64,000 bases of DNA, taken from Bog-950 sp046329535 (GTDB lineage Bacteria; Bacteroidota; Bacteroidia; Chitinophagales; LD1). The notes under the pieces were generated by a model, which was given only the letters and a program-made list of their open reading frames with translations, was not told where the DNA came from and made no database searches. The stretch spans positions 1 to 64,000 of the forward strand of contig JAXLUN010000006.1 in the NCBI GenBank assembly GCA_046329535.1, in the 5' to 3' direction. Shown in pieces: positions 1 through 8,298 of this stretch. How positions within the stretch are numbered: the stretch's first letter is position 1; the number at the start of each line of letters is the position of its first letter. A program made the position numbers and the translations under genes.

Positions 1-10
1 CGCAAGTCCT

Positions 11-1087
11 TTATTCATCTAAAGGGCTTCGTATTTTTCCAATCTCGCGTTTGCTTACGTGGGTATAAATGTTGGTGGTTTTTATGCTGTTGTGGCCCAG
101 CAGGTCGCCTATATATTTAATATCTATGCCGCTTTCGTGCAGGTGTGTGGCAAAGCTATGGCGCAGGCTGTGTATGCCTACGTCCTGATTTACACCGGCC
201 TTTTGTTTGGCATTGGTAAACACTTGTTGTATGCTGCGGGTGCTTATGGCTCCGCCATATTGCCCTTCAAACAAATATACTTTGGGTTTATAGGCTTTAA
301 AATAAGTGCGTAGCTGTATCAGCAGTTTTTCGCTCAGCATTACGTATCGGTCTTTTTTGCCTTTGCTTTGCTCTATACGTATGGTCATGCGTTTACTGTC
401 TATATGCTTTACCTTTAGGGCAGCCACTTCGCTTACCCGCAAGCCGGCTGCGTATGCACACATAAGCATAGTTTTGTGTTTTTCATTGGCCGGTGCGTGA
501 AGCAGTTTGGTAATAGTTTCTTTGGCTATTACTTTGGGCAGCACCCGCTTTTTGCGCGGACGGGGCAATACAAAATTAAGGCGCGGCTGGTGACTTACTT
601 TTTCGTAATAAAATTTTAGCACACTCACCGCCATGTTCAGTTGGCTCTCGCCATAGTTACGGTGTTGTATCAGGTATAGCAAATAGGCATTTAACTGCTC
701 TTGGGTAAGGGCATCTATATCTATACGGGGGGCTGCAATTTTCTGAAAAACAATAAACTCGCTGCGGTAGGCGCGCAGGGTGCTTTCGCTGTATTTTTTT
801 ACACGCAGCAGGTTTTCAAATTCAAGCAAGCGCTGCTGTTCGGCTACCGGTAAACGGATAATGCTTTCTTTCTTTATAGCCAGGTGCTGTACCGTCAGGT
901 TTCGGGCGGGCAGTTTAAACTGTTGGCGGTAAACATCGTTATCGGGCACATGCCATACTTTTAGGGTATTGCTCCATTTTACACCGGTTAGTTGGCGCAC
1001 CCGCGCGTTGGCTTCCTTGCTGTATTCAAAATACACGGCAATGCGGGCTTCGTTATGATGTATAATGGGCTCGGCTTTCCATTTCAT
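11..1087 (-). CDS. Tyrosine-type site-specific recombinase/integrase
   Basis: Site-specific recombinase that would cut and rejoin DNA through a phosphotyrosine link. Reading from the ATG at 1087 gives 358 aa. Residues 1-60 are an extra N-terminal module of the kind common on Bacteroidota integrases, about 84-170 are the helical core-binding domain, and the rest is the catalytic domain. The catalytic set is complete: Arg217 (AGLRVSE), Lys242 (SKGKKDR), His306 and Arg309 (HSLRHSFATHL), His332 (LLGHNS) and nucleophile Tyr341 (NIYTHVS). The frame is open to 1135, but the extra 16 residues include a Gly run encoded by a C homopolymer, so the internal ATG is preferred. It stands alone at the left edge, with a repeat array starting about 290 bp upstream of its start codon. 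Its partner site, and whether it is an integron, transposon or Xer-like enzyme, cannot be told from the window. Confidence 0.93.
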   Translation of the reverse strand: MKWKAEPIIHHNEARIAVYFEYSKEANARVRQLTGVKWSNTLKVWHVPDNDVYRQQFKLPARNLTVQHLAIKKESIIRLPVAEQQRLLEFENLLRVKKYSESTLRAYRSEFIVFQKIAAPRIDIDALTQEQLNAYLLYLIQHRNYGESQLNMAVSVLKFYYEKVSHQPRLNFVLPRPRKKRVLPKVIAKETITKLLHAPANEKHKTMLMCAYAAGLRVSEVAALKVKHIDSKRMTIRIEQSKGKKDRYVMLSEKLLIQLRTYFKAYKPKVYLFEGQYGGAISTRSIQQVFTNAKQKAGVNQDVGIHSLRHSFATHLHESGIDIKYIGDLLGHNSIKTTNIYTHVSKREIGKIRSPLDE

Positions 1088-1190
1088 GTTTCTAAAATAA
1101 AAGGTATTACTTACTTGCAAAAGCCCCCCCCCCACAAACCTTAAAAATCCAATCCATATTTTTTCAACTATTATCCCGTTGACCGGTTTT

Positions 1191-1225
1191 CAAGGACGAA
1201 TGACGGCTTTGCAAGGACGAATGAC
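1191..1225. repeat. 21-nt-period direct repeat pair
   Basis: The 14-mer CAAGGACGAATGAC occurs at 1191-1204 and again at 1212-1225, a 21-nt period. It lies in the 750-bp gene-free stretch between the integrase and the M20 peptidase, about 150 bp before the larger repeat array. The period matches that array, but the sequence does not clearly align with its unit. No gene is apparent here. Confidence 0.7.
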
Positions 1226-1377
1226 ATTTTCGGCCACCCCCAAAACACCCGTTTTTTGACCAAACGATACCCCCACCAAGCGGCCTCAGCGGCCATAAAT
1301 TTTGGTAGGTTTAGCATCCTTTCTACTCGCTGCCAATGCCAAGCCATCAGGCTAACCTTTCTAAAAGGAGAGGAGAA

Positions 1378-1650
1378 GTGCATTTCTACCATTCTCCCAA
1401 ACATTTCTGCCTCTCCCTCCGGCATTTCTGCCTTTTCCCCAAACGTTTCTGCCTCTCCCCCCGGCATTTCTGCCTCTCCCCCAAACGTTTCTGTCTTCCC
1501 CCAACCATTTCTGCCTTTCCCTCAAACATTTCTGCCTTCCCAAAAACGTTTCTGCTTCCCCAAAAACGTTTCTGTCTTCCCCCAAACCATTTCAGCCTTT
1601 CCCTCCAGCGTTTCTGCTCTTCCCTCCAAACGTTTTTGTCTTACCCTATC
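1378..1650 (-). repeat. Degenerate tandem array of ~20-nt G-rich units (array 1)
   Basis: About 13 consecutive units of 19-23 nt. On the plus strand each reads roughly AAACGTTTCTGCCTCTCCCC; on the minus strand, GGGAGAGGCAGAAACGTTTG. Units alternate between AAACGTTT-type and GGCATTT-type starts, while the TTTCTGCC core is almost constant. Unit lengths differ by one or two bases, so every reading frame across the array is broken repeatedly, which argues against a coding role. There is no spacer sequence between units, so it is not a CRISPR array. The same unit in opposite orientation fills 16600-17180. Function unknown. Confidence 0.85.
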
Positions 1651-1838
1651 CTCTCCCGATACTCCACAACAAAACCATAGTTCCGTTAAAACGCCCCGTT
1701 CATACATCCTTGAAAATCTCCGTTCCTCAATCCCTCGCAAAATCCATCGCCCCGGGCTATTCCTACCATCATCACTTTCTCTATATTCGCCCCCGCCTCT
1801 ATCCATCTAAAACAAACAACTCTTAACCAATCAGCCTT

Positions 1839-3215
1839 ATGGATATCTTAAAACCCTACCTGGAACAGAACAAAGAAAAATACCTGAACGAACTCCTCGA
1901 TTTGCTCCGCATACCCAGCATCAGTGCCGATGAAAAGTATGCAGCCGATGTAAACCGCGCTGCCGAATTTGTAAAAGACGCCCTGCTTCAGGCTGGGGTA
2001 GATAAAGCCGAAATATGTGCTACTAAAGGCTACCCGGTAGTGTATGGCGAAAAGCTGATTGACCCGGCCCTGCCTACTGTGCTGGTTTACGGCCACTACG
2101 ATGTGCAGCCTGCCGACCCGCTGGACCTGTGGAACTCCCCGCCCTTTGAGCCTGTGGTGAAAGATGGCAACATCTACGCCCGCGGTGCCTGCGATGATAA
2201 GGGCCAGATGTATATGCATGTGAAAGCGTTTGAGATGATGGTGCGCAACAACGTATTGCCCTGCAACGTGAAGTTTATGATTGAAGGAGAGGAGGAAGTA
2301 GGCTCGGTGAATCTGGAAACCTTTGCCACGCAAAACAAAGAGAAGATCAAAGCCGATGTGATACTGATTTCCGATACCTCCATGATATCGAACGATACTC
2401 CGAGCATTACCACCGGCTTGCGGGGGCTCAGTTATCTGGAAGTAGAAGTAACCGGCCCCAACCGCGATTTACACAGCGGGGTTTATGGTGGTGCTGTTGC
2501 CAATCCTATCAACATTCTGTGCGATATGATTTCTTCCCTACACGATGCCGACCGCAGAATTACCATTCCCGGCTTTTACGATCAGGTAGAAACTGTATCG
2601 GCTGAAGAGCGGGAAGCCATGGCTCAGGCTCCGTTTGATATCAATGAGTATAAAGCGCATCTCGATGTTCAGGATGTATTGGGCGAAAAAGGATACTCAA
2701 CGCTGGAGCGGGTATCTATCCGCCCTACACTGGATGTAAACGGAATTTGGGGCGGCTATACCGGTCAGGGGGCCAAGACGGTGTTGCCATCTAAGGCTTA
2801 TGCCAAGATATCGATGCGTTTGGTGCCTAACCAGAGCAGCGAAGAAATTATGCAGCTGTTTGAAGCACATTTTAAGAAGATAGCTCCGGCCTGTGTTTCC
2901 GTGAAGGTGATGCCTCACCACGGTGGCGAAGCAGCCGTAACTCCTACGAATAGTATTGCTTACAAAGCTGCGGCTAAAGCCATGGAGAAAACCTTTGGTA
3001 AAACTCCGATACCGCTCCGTACCGGTGGCAGTATTCCCATTGTAACCATGTTTGAAAAAGTGCTGGGTATTAAATCGGTGCTCTTTGGTTTTGGTCTGGA
3101 CAGCGATGCCATTCACTCGCCTAACGAGAAATACGGAGTGTTTAATTACTTCAAGGGCATTGAAACCCTTCCGTATTTCTATCAATACTTTACCGAAGAC
3201 TCCGGGAAAGGGTAA
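1839..3215 (+). CDS. M20 family metallo-dipeptidase
   Basis: Zinc dipeptidase of the M20 (carnosinase/CNDP-like) family, expected to be cytosolic and to split dipeptides or related amides. The 458-aa length is normal for the family. Metal and catalytic residues are all visible: His86 (GHYDVQP), bridging Asp119 (RGACDDKGQ), general base Glu152 with zinc ligand Glu153 (EGEEEVGS), Asp179 (ISDT) and His426 (IHSPNE). A dimerisation (lid) domain occupies the middle, with the LHSGVYGG motif. There is no signal peptide. The ATG at 1839 follows an A/C-rich leader without a Shine-Dalgarno sequence, as is usual in Bacteroidota. It is convergent with the serine dehydratase gene, with only 27 bp between stop codons; no clear terminator was seen there. 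Confidence 0.93.
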   Translation: MDILKPYLEQNKEKYLNELLDLLRIPSISADEKYAADVNRAAEFVKDALLQAGVDKAEICATKGYPVVYGEKLIDPALPTVLVYGHYDVQPADPLDLWNSPPFEPVVKDGNIYARGACDDKGQMYMHVKAFEMMVRNNVLPCNVKFMIEGEEEVGSVNLETFATQNKEKIKADVILISDTSMISNDTPSITTGLRGLSYLEVEVTGPNRDLHSGVYGGAVANPINILCDMISSLHDADRRITIPGFYDQVETVSAEEREAMAQAPFDINEYKAHLDVQDVLGEKGYSTLERVSIRPTLDVNGIWGGYTGQGAKTVLPSKAYAKISMRLVPNQSSEEIMQLFEAHFKKIAPACVSVKVMPHHGGEAAVTPTNSIAYKAAAKAMEKTFGKTPIPLRTGGSIPIVTMFEKVLGIKSVLFGFGLDSDAIHSPNEKYGVFNYFKGIETLPYFYQYFTEDSGKG

Positions 3216-3242
3216 GGAAACAAGGTCTTTACAGAAGCCGCA

Positions 3243-4673
3243 TCAGCACTCCGGCAGGTTGATGGAAATATTGATGGCCAGTCCGCCATCGGCTGTTTCC
3301 TTGTATTTGCTGTTCATATCCTTGGCGGTTTCCCACATGGTTTTAATCACCGTGTCCAGCGATACTTTCATTAAATCCGAATCGCTTTGCAGGGCTAACT
3401 GAGAGGCGGTAATGGCTTTGATAGCGCCCATGGTATTGCGCTCAATACAAGGAATCTGAACCAGGCCGCCAATCGGGTCGCAGGTCATGCCCAGATGATG
3501 CTCCATAGCTATTTCGGCCGCCTGCATCACTTGCGATGGATTGCCTCCTAAACATTCGGTAAGCGCCCCGGCCGCCATGGCACTGGATACGCCAATCTCT
3601 GCCTGGCAACCACCCATAGCGGCACTGATGGTTGACCCCTTTTTAAATAAACTGCCCAGCTCGGCTGCGGTAAGCATAAACTGTATCAGTTGTTCATCCT
3701 GTTCGCCACCGGCAAACAGGTGGTAATACATTAACACAGCCGGAATAACACCGGCTGCTCCGTTGGTAGGCGCGGTTACTACTCTTCCAAAAGATGCATT
3801 CTCTTCATTTACCGCCAGGGCAAAGCAGCTGATCCAGTTCATGGTATTGGTAAACGAGCGGTTTGTATGCCGTATAGCTTCCAGCCACTCCCGGTAACCC
3901 TGGTATGAAATGTTTTTCAGCAGCTGTTTATTCATGCGGGCTGCTCTTCGGGTTACATTGAGGCCGCCCGGCAACATACTCTCAACCGAATGACATCCGC
4001 GATAGATGCAGTCAAACATCACTTCCTTCAGGTTCAGAATCCCCCTGCTTGTTTCTTCATCGCTTCGCCAGGCTTTTTCATTCTCGGCCACCAACTGCGA
4101 AATGCTAAGCCCTGCCCGCATACAGTTTTGCAGCAACTCGTCCGCATCATGCACATCATATTTCAGCGAAACAACAGCTTGCTTGGAAGGGTCTTCGCCT
4201 TCTTTCACCACAAAACCACCACCTATCGAGTAATAGGTTTCTTGCTTCAGCTCACCATTAATAAATTGCGCTTTGCACTGTAATGCGTTTGGATGAAAGG
4301 GGAGTGATTCGTTTCTCCGAAATACTAAGTCATCTTCCACATCAAAATCAATGAGATGAGTTCCCGCCAGTTTCAACTGCTTATTCTGCTTAATGGAATC
4401 AATGGTTGCGGTGAGTGTGGATGTATTGAATGTGACAGGGTCTTCTCCGTTTAATCCGAGTATAACGGCAATGTCTGTACCGTGACCTTTTCCGGTTTTA
4501 GCCAATGAGCCATACAGGAATACCTCAACTGAAACAATCTGCTCCAGCTTGCCGGCCATCTTAATTTCGTTTACAAATCGTTCGGCTGCACGCCAGGGAC
4601 CTAAGGTGTGTGAACTGGAAGGCCCTACCCCTATTTTAAAAATATCGAAAACACTGATTGCTTCTTTTCCCAT
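3243..4673 (-). CDS. sdaA: L-serine ammonia-lyase (L-serine dehydratase), iron-sulfur type
   Basis: Deaminates L-serine to pyruvate and ammonia using a [4Fe-4S] cluster. It is the single-chain form, with the beta-type domain first (FDIFKIGVGPSSSHT is the family signature) and the alpha-type catalytic domain after it. Cysteines expected to hold the cluster sit in the GCHSVE and CDPIGGLVQIPC segments, and the Gly-rich APTNGAAGVIPAVL loop is typical. From the ATG at 4673 the protein is 476 aa. An upstream in-frame ATG at 4706 would add 11 unlikely residues (MHEHYYFRLLI). It is convergent with the M20 peptidase and divergent from the TolC-like gene, so the ~190 bp from 4674 to 4861 must hold both promoters; none was confidently identified. 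Confidence 0.93.
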   Translation of the reverse strand: MGKEAISVFDIFKIGVGPSSSHTLGPWRAAERFVNEIKMAGKLEQIVSVEVFLYGSLAKTGKGHGTDIAVILGLNGEDPVTFNTSTLTATIDSIKQNKQLKLAGTHLIDFDVEDDLVFRRNESLPFHPNALQCKAQFINGELKQETYYSIGGGFVVKEGEDPSKQAVVSLKYDVHDADELLQNCMRAGLSISQLVAENEKAWRSDEETSRGILNLKEVMFDCIYRGCHSVESMLPGGLNVTRRAARMNKQLLKNISYQGYREWLEAIRHTNRSFTNTMNWISCFALAVNEENASFGRVVTAPTNGAAGVIPAVLMYYHLFAGGEQDEQLIQFMLTAAELGSLFKKGSTISAAMGGCQAEIGVSSAMAAGALTECLGGNPSQVMQAAEIAMEHHLGMTCDPIGGLVQIPCIERNTMGAIKAITASQLALQSDSDLMKVSLDTVIKTMWETAKDMNSKYKETADGGLAINISINLPEC

Positions 4674-4861
4674 AATGAGTAATCGAAAGTAATAATGTTC
4701 ATGCACCTGTTTATAATCATGTTAACAGCGCATTTTAGCTTCGTCCAAAACCGGCTATAACACATATCTTCGTTTAAACTATATTTTTCAACGGTTCAGC
4801 CAGTTCATTTATTGAAATTAAGAGGTTATATCGTTTTTTGTTTTTCGAAAAAAAATCTGTC

Positions 4862-6190
4862 ATGAAAAAGAGTTTTATTCTGGTTTTGGGACTTTCTGTA
4901 TGTTCTTGTTTGTCTGCTCAAACAACGGTTAAATTAAGTTTGGAGCAGGCTGTTAATTATGCCATTCAGAATCAACCTGCTTTTCAGAACTACAAGGTAG
5001 ATCAGCAGATAGCTTCAGCCAAGCAGTTGGAAGCTACTTCCAAGTATCTCCCTAAGATGAATGGTAACGTTGATTTTCGTGACAATCTAAAGTTAGGACA
5101 GATAGCTCTGAAGTTCCCGAATCCGCTTACCGGCTTAGATGAAGAGAAGACTATTCAACAGGGAACTAAGTATTCGGCCACAGCAGGAGTAGATTTAAAC
5201 CAACCTGTTTTGGATATGGCGGCTATTACAGACATGCAATATGCGAAACAACAAAAACAGCTCGCCTATCTGCAAATGCAACAGGCATTGATTGAATTGA
5301 AAGTAAATGTTTCGAAAGCTTATTATTTGGTTTTGCTCAATGCAGAACGGGTAGCCAAGGCTGCTAAGAGCGTTGAACGTTTTCAAAAAGCGTATGATGA
5401 TACCCGAGTGAAGTTTGATAATCAGAATGCTTTGAAGACTGATATGAGCCGCGCCTATCTCAATTTGTCGAATGCAAAGTATCAGTTGAAAATAGCACAG
5501 GATTCAATCAAAACATCCACCGCTAATCTAAGTCAGATTGTAGGTGCTCCTCTGGGTACCAAACTTGAATTGACAGATGTTCTGCCCGGTGATATTCGTT
5601 TGGAAACCTTACCTGATTATCCTGATTTTATATCAGCCGAACAAAATCGTGTTGAGTTGAAAACAGAAGGCATGAATCAAACATTAAATAAGTTGCAACT
5701 GCGAAAGATAAACATGGGATATGCACCCACTCTTAACGGCTATGGATACATTGGCGGTCAAGGAATAGACAATAAAAATGTTTTTTCAAAAGATAAATGG
5801 TTCTGGTCATCTTACATTGGTTTGAAACTTACCATACCTGTTTTTGATGGTCTTCAGAAACTCTCTCTGAGTAATCAGCAAAAGTTAGTTATCAAAAAGA
5901 ATGAAAATAATCTGGCAAGTCTTAGAAATACGATCAATTACCAACTGCAAAATACCTCTATCAATTATATAAATGCGTCACAAAATCTCCTGCTTATAAA
6001 AGAAAATGTAAAACTGGCGGAAGAAGTGGTTAAAGATGTAAATGCCCGATACCAAAATTCGCTGGCTACTTATCAGGAAGTGCTGGATGCCGAAACAACT
6101 TTAAAAGAAACGGAGTTCAATTATCTGCAGTCTCTTTACACTTATCTCTTAGCTGAACTTGAATGGAGGAAGGCGAATGGTAAACTATAA
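4862..6190 (+). CDS. TolC family outer membrane efflux protein
   Basis: Outer-membrane channel of the TolC family, the exit duct of tripartite efflux pumps or type I secretion. From the ATG at 4862 (MKKSFILVLGLSVCSCL) it is 442 aa with a signal peptide ending near SAQ. Two outer-membrane-efflux repeats follow, the first beginning SLEQAVNYAIQNQPAF and the second around NRVELKTEGMNQTLNKLQL, each with long helical stretches, and the protein ends in the usual YLLAELEWRKA segment. An ATG at 4838 is in frame but would put charged residues ahead of the signal peptide. No inner-membrane pump or periplasmic adaptor gene is adjacent, so the partner must be elsewhere. A strong shared terminator follows. 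Confidence 0.9.
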   Translation: MKKSFILVLGLSVCSCLSAQTTVKLSLEQAVNYAIQNQPAFQNYKVDQQIASAKQLEATSKYLPKMNGNVDFRDNLKLGQIALKFPNPLTGLDEEKTIQQGTKYSATAGVDLNQPVLDMAAITDMQYAKQQKQLAYLQMQQALIELKVNVSKAYYLVLLNAERVAKAAKSVERFQKAYDDTRVKFDNQNALKTDMSRAYLNLSNAKYQLKIAQDSIKTSTANLSQIVGAPLGTKLELTDVLPGDIRLETLPDYPDFISAEQNRVELKTEGMNQTLNKLQLRKINMGYAPTLNGYGYIGGQGIDNKNVFSKDKWFWSSYIGLKLTIPVFDGLQKLSLSNQQKLVIKKNENNLASLRNTINYQLQNTSINYINASQNLLLIKENVKLAEEVVKDVNARYQNSLATYQEVLDAETTLKETEFNYLQSLYTYLLAELEWRKANGKL

Positions 6191-6211
6191 TATTTAGAGA
6201 TTGTTCTAAAT

Positions 6212-6243
6212 AAAAAAGGATGGACAAATGTCCATCCTTTTTT
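6212..6243. terminator. Bidirectional intrinsic terminator
   Basis: Inverted repeat with 15-nt arms (AAAAAAGGATGGACA and its complement) at 6212-6226 and 6229-6243. The A/T ends supply a U tract in both directions. It lies between two convergent genes, the TolC-like gene and the copper monooxygenase, and can serve both. Confidence 0.9.
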
Positions 6244-6262
6244 ATTTGCCGATTTGAGTAGT

Positions 6263-8002
6263 CTATTCAGCAATGATAAACTTCTTGGTATAAACAGTGC
6301 CGTTAATGTTCAATGATGCAAAGTAAATACCTGCAGAAAGATTTTGATCGGTAATAGATATCTCATGCGTTCCTTCACTCTGACTCTCTTTTGAGAGATG
6401 AGCAACTGCCTTACCTGTAAGGTCGGTAATATAAGATTCAACAACAGCATCTTCTTCCAGATTGTAAACCAATTTACCTGTATTGTTCATCGGATTTGGC
6501 ATTACTTCAAAATACAGTCCTTTCTCCGATGGGTTATTAATGGAATTTACGGTAGTCAATGGCTGCAGAGTATACATGTAGTACCATAATTGCATTTCTC
6601 CATCAGTTTGTGTACTGAAGGTCAGGAAACTTCCTGTTGTGTTGTTGTAATTGGCTACAGATACTAAACCGGCTTTTTTGTTACCATACTTACCAAACTT
6701 AATTGGTAAAAGGTTTGGCCAATATTCAATAGGAGGGTGGTGCCAATCCCAGGTTCCTGTGCTATAGTCATAAAAAGAACCATTGTTTGTTTCCAAGCCA
6801 CCCCCATCATATACTTTAGCCGTTCCTAAATTCCCGAGAGTGTCTCTCTGATACAAATCGAAAGTTGTTCCCCATTCATGGGTATGGCCGGCCGTCATCC
6901 ATAGGTACCGTGTATGTTTAGTTCCGTTATTTACCGGATCATCATAGGTCATAGTGTGCTGACCTGGGGCAATAATAAGGCCTGCAATATTTTGAGATAA
7001 CTGCGATTTCATCTCAATTGTAGATGGACTTCTTGGTTTGAAGTAAACATTGAAGTAAAAATCAGTTGGTAATACAAAAGTGGCACTGAAATTCTTAATA
7101 TGATAATTCATGTCAAGAACGGTCTTTTGTTCCCAGAACAATCCTGTTCCTTCTGGTAATACTAACTCTGCATCATTCTGCCATGAAGCAGTCAAACTTT
7201 TATCGCCATCGAAAGAAGTAATTCCTAATAAAGTAACTTTCGCCATATTGGTTTTATCGGCAGCATTACTGTTTTGAGCAGCGGTAGTATCATCAAACTT
7301 AAAAAGTAAAAAGTGGTGAGACTGTTGATTCATAATACCTTCAATCTTTGTTACTTCGGGTAAATAAGGGAAGTTAACCTCCTGTTGTTGTAAGTATTCC
7401 TGCTCAATTTCTCCGGTAATTGGTAAAAAGATAGGGCCCATTCTTAACTGTATTCCGGTTCCCGGAGCAGGTTTAGCCGGTTTAGCAATAAAACGATTAA
7501 TACCGGTTGCAGTTAACTCATCATAAAAATCGCTGACAAGCTGATAGTTGGGTTGAGGCTCGCTGCCGGAATAAGTTTTTTTAGCACCAAATGCTATCCA
7601 CTGGCGGATGAACTCTATCTCTTTATTGGTCAATTGCTGACCGTTGATGTCAAGCATCAATGAGCCTTCGGTTGCTGTATCAATGGCTAAATCCGTATCG
7701 AAAGAAGCACCAGCAATTTTACGAAGTAAAAAGCTATAATAAGGGTGCTGAGGTTTGGCTAAAAGTTCATGCTTTGCCAGAGAACTGGCATTAGTTGAAG
7801 GAACTTTGAAAATAGCTGCATGAACAGCATCAATAGTCCCATCAAACTTTAAAGATTCTGAACCATCCGAAGCGGTTGCACTATGGCAAGCACCATTCTG
7901 GCATTTGGTATTCAGTGTGCTATATACACGCTGAAAAGGGGTTTGGGCGATTAACCCAACATAAGCTGCTGTAAATAACAAGAGCAGGTAGTGTTTTTTC
8001 AT
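6263..8002 (-). CDS. Secreted type II copper monooxygenase with cytochrome-like N-terminus and T9SS signal
   Basis: 579 aa, exported (signal peptide 1-19) and predicted to be a PHM/DBM-fold, ascorbate-type copper monooxygenase. Both copper sites can be matched to peptidylglycine monooxygenase: His229-His230 (QQSHHFLLF) and His301 (LDMNYHIKNF) for one, His373 and His375 (AGHTHEWG) and Met470 (DGEMQLWYYMY) for the other. Before it, residues ~25-140 look like a c-type cytochrome domain: C34-x4-C39-H40 (KCQNGACH), a Met at 116 and a closing FIRQWIAFGAKK helix. The CxxxxCH spacing is a rare haem-binding variant, so haem attachment is uncertain. Residues ~498-579 are a T9SS type A sorting domain (EVMPNPMNN...KKFIIAE). 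Substrate unknown. It is convergent with the TolC-like gene. Confidence 0.82.
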   Translation of the reverse strand: MKKHYLLLLFTAAYVGLIAQTPFQRVYSTLNTKCQNGACHSATASDGSESLKFDGTIDAVHAAIFKVPSTNASSLAKHELLAKPQHPYYSFLLRKIAGASFDTDLAIDTATEGSLMLDINGQQLTNKEIEFIRQWIAFGAKKTYSGSEPQPNYQLVSDFYDELTATGINRFIAKPAKPAPGTGIQLRMGPIFLPITGEIEQEYLQQQEVNFPYLPEVTKIEGIMNQQSHHFLLFKFDDTTAAQNSNAADKTNMAKVTLLGITSFDGDKSLTASWQNDAELVLPEGTGLFWEQKTVLDMNYHIKNFSATFVLPTDFYFNVYFKPRSPSTIEMKSQLSQNIAGLIIAPGQHTMTYDDPVNNGTKHTRYLWMTAGHTHEWGTTFDLYQRDTLGNLGTAKVYDGGGLETNNGSFYDYSTGTWDWHHPPIEYWPNLLPIKFGKYGNKKAGLVSVANYNNTTGSFLTFSTQTDGEMQLWYYMYTLQPLTTVNSINNPSEKGLYFEVMPNPMNNTGKLVYNLEEDAVVESYITDLTGKAVAHLSKESQSEGTHEISITDQNLSAGIYFASLNINGTVYTKKFIIAE

Positions 8003-8029
8003 TTTAATTGGTTTGTTTTATTGGTTTCA

Positions 8030-8060
8030 CGAATGTATACTATTTTAGTTCAAATGACAA
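8030..8060 (-). promoter_or_regulatory. Candidate Bacteroidota-type promoter of the copper monooxygenase gene
   Basis: On the minus strand a TTG (8058-8060) is followed after 20 nt by TACATTCG (8030-8037), one mismatch from the TAnnTTTG -7 consensus. The -7 box ends 28 nt before the ATG at 8002. The rest of the 296-bp divergent gap (8003-8298) is AT-rich, with no gene seen. Confidence 0.35.
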
Positions 8061-8298
8061 GCAAAAATTAAAGTTGGTATTTTTACAAAATTACTGAGGG
8101 GATGCAAACTTGGACACAAAAATAAAATTGAAATACACTGGTTTTTTGTTGTAAAGTTTAGATGTTTGTAAATACAACTTATTGGTTTGAAACATTTTGA
8201 ATTGCTTTTCAGTTTAACAAAGCAGGAACTAGATTTGTCAACTGAGGTGCAACATCTGTAATCGGTTTTATGTCTTTATAAAATACAACAAATATCAA

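Noticed and set aside
1171..1806. Several open frames on both strands over array 1 (Arg/Gly- or Pro/Ser-rich)
   Set aside because: They follow from the low-complexity repeat. Unit lengths vary by one or two bases, so the frames are not maintained.
11..1838. Edge of a prophage or conjugative element
   Set aside because: Only the recombinase is seen, with no phage, relaxase or attachment-site evidence, and housekeeping genes follow at once.
3216..3242. Terminator between the M20 peptidase and serine dehydratase genes
   Set aside because: No stem of useful length was found in the 27-bp gap.
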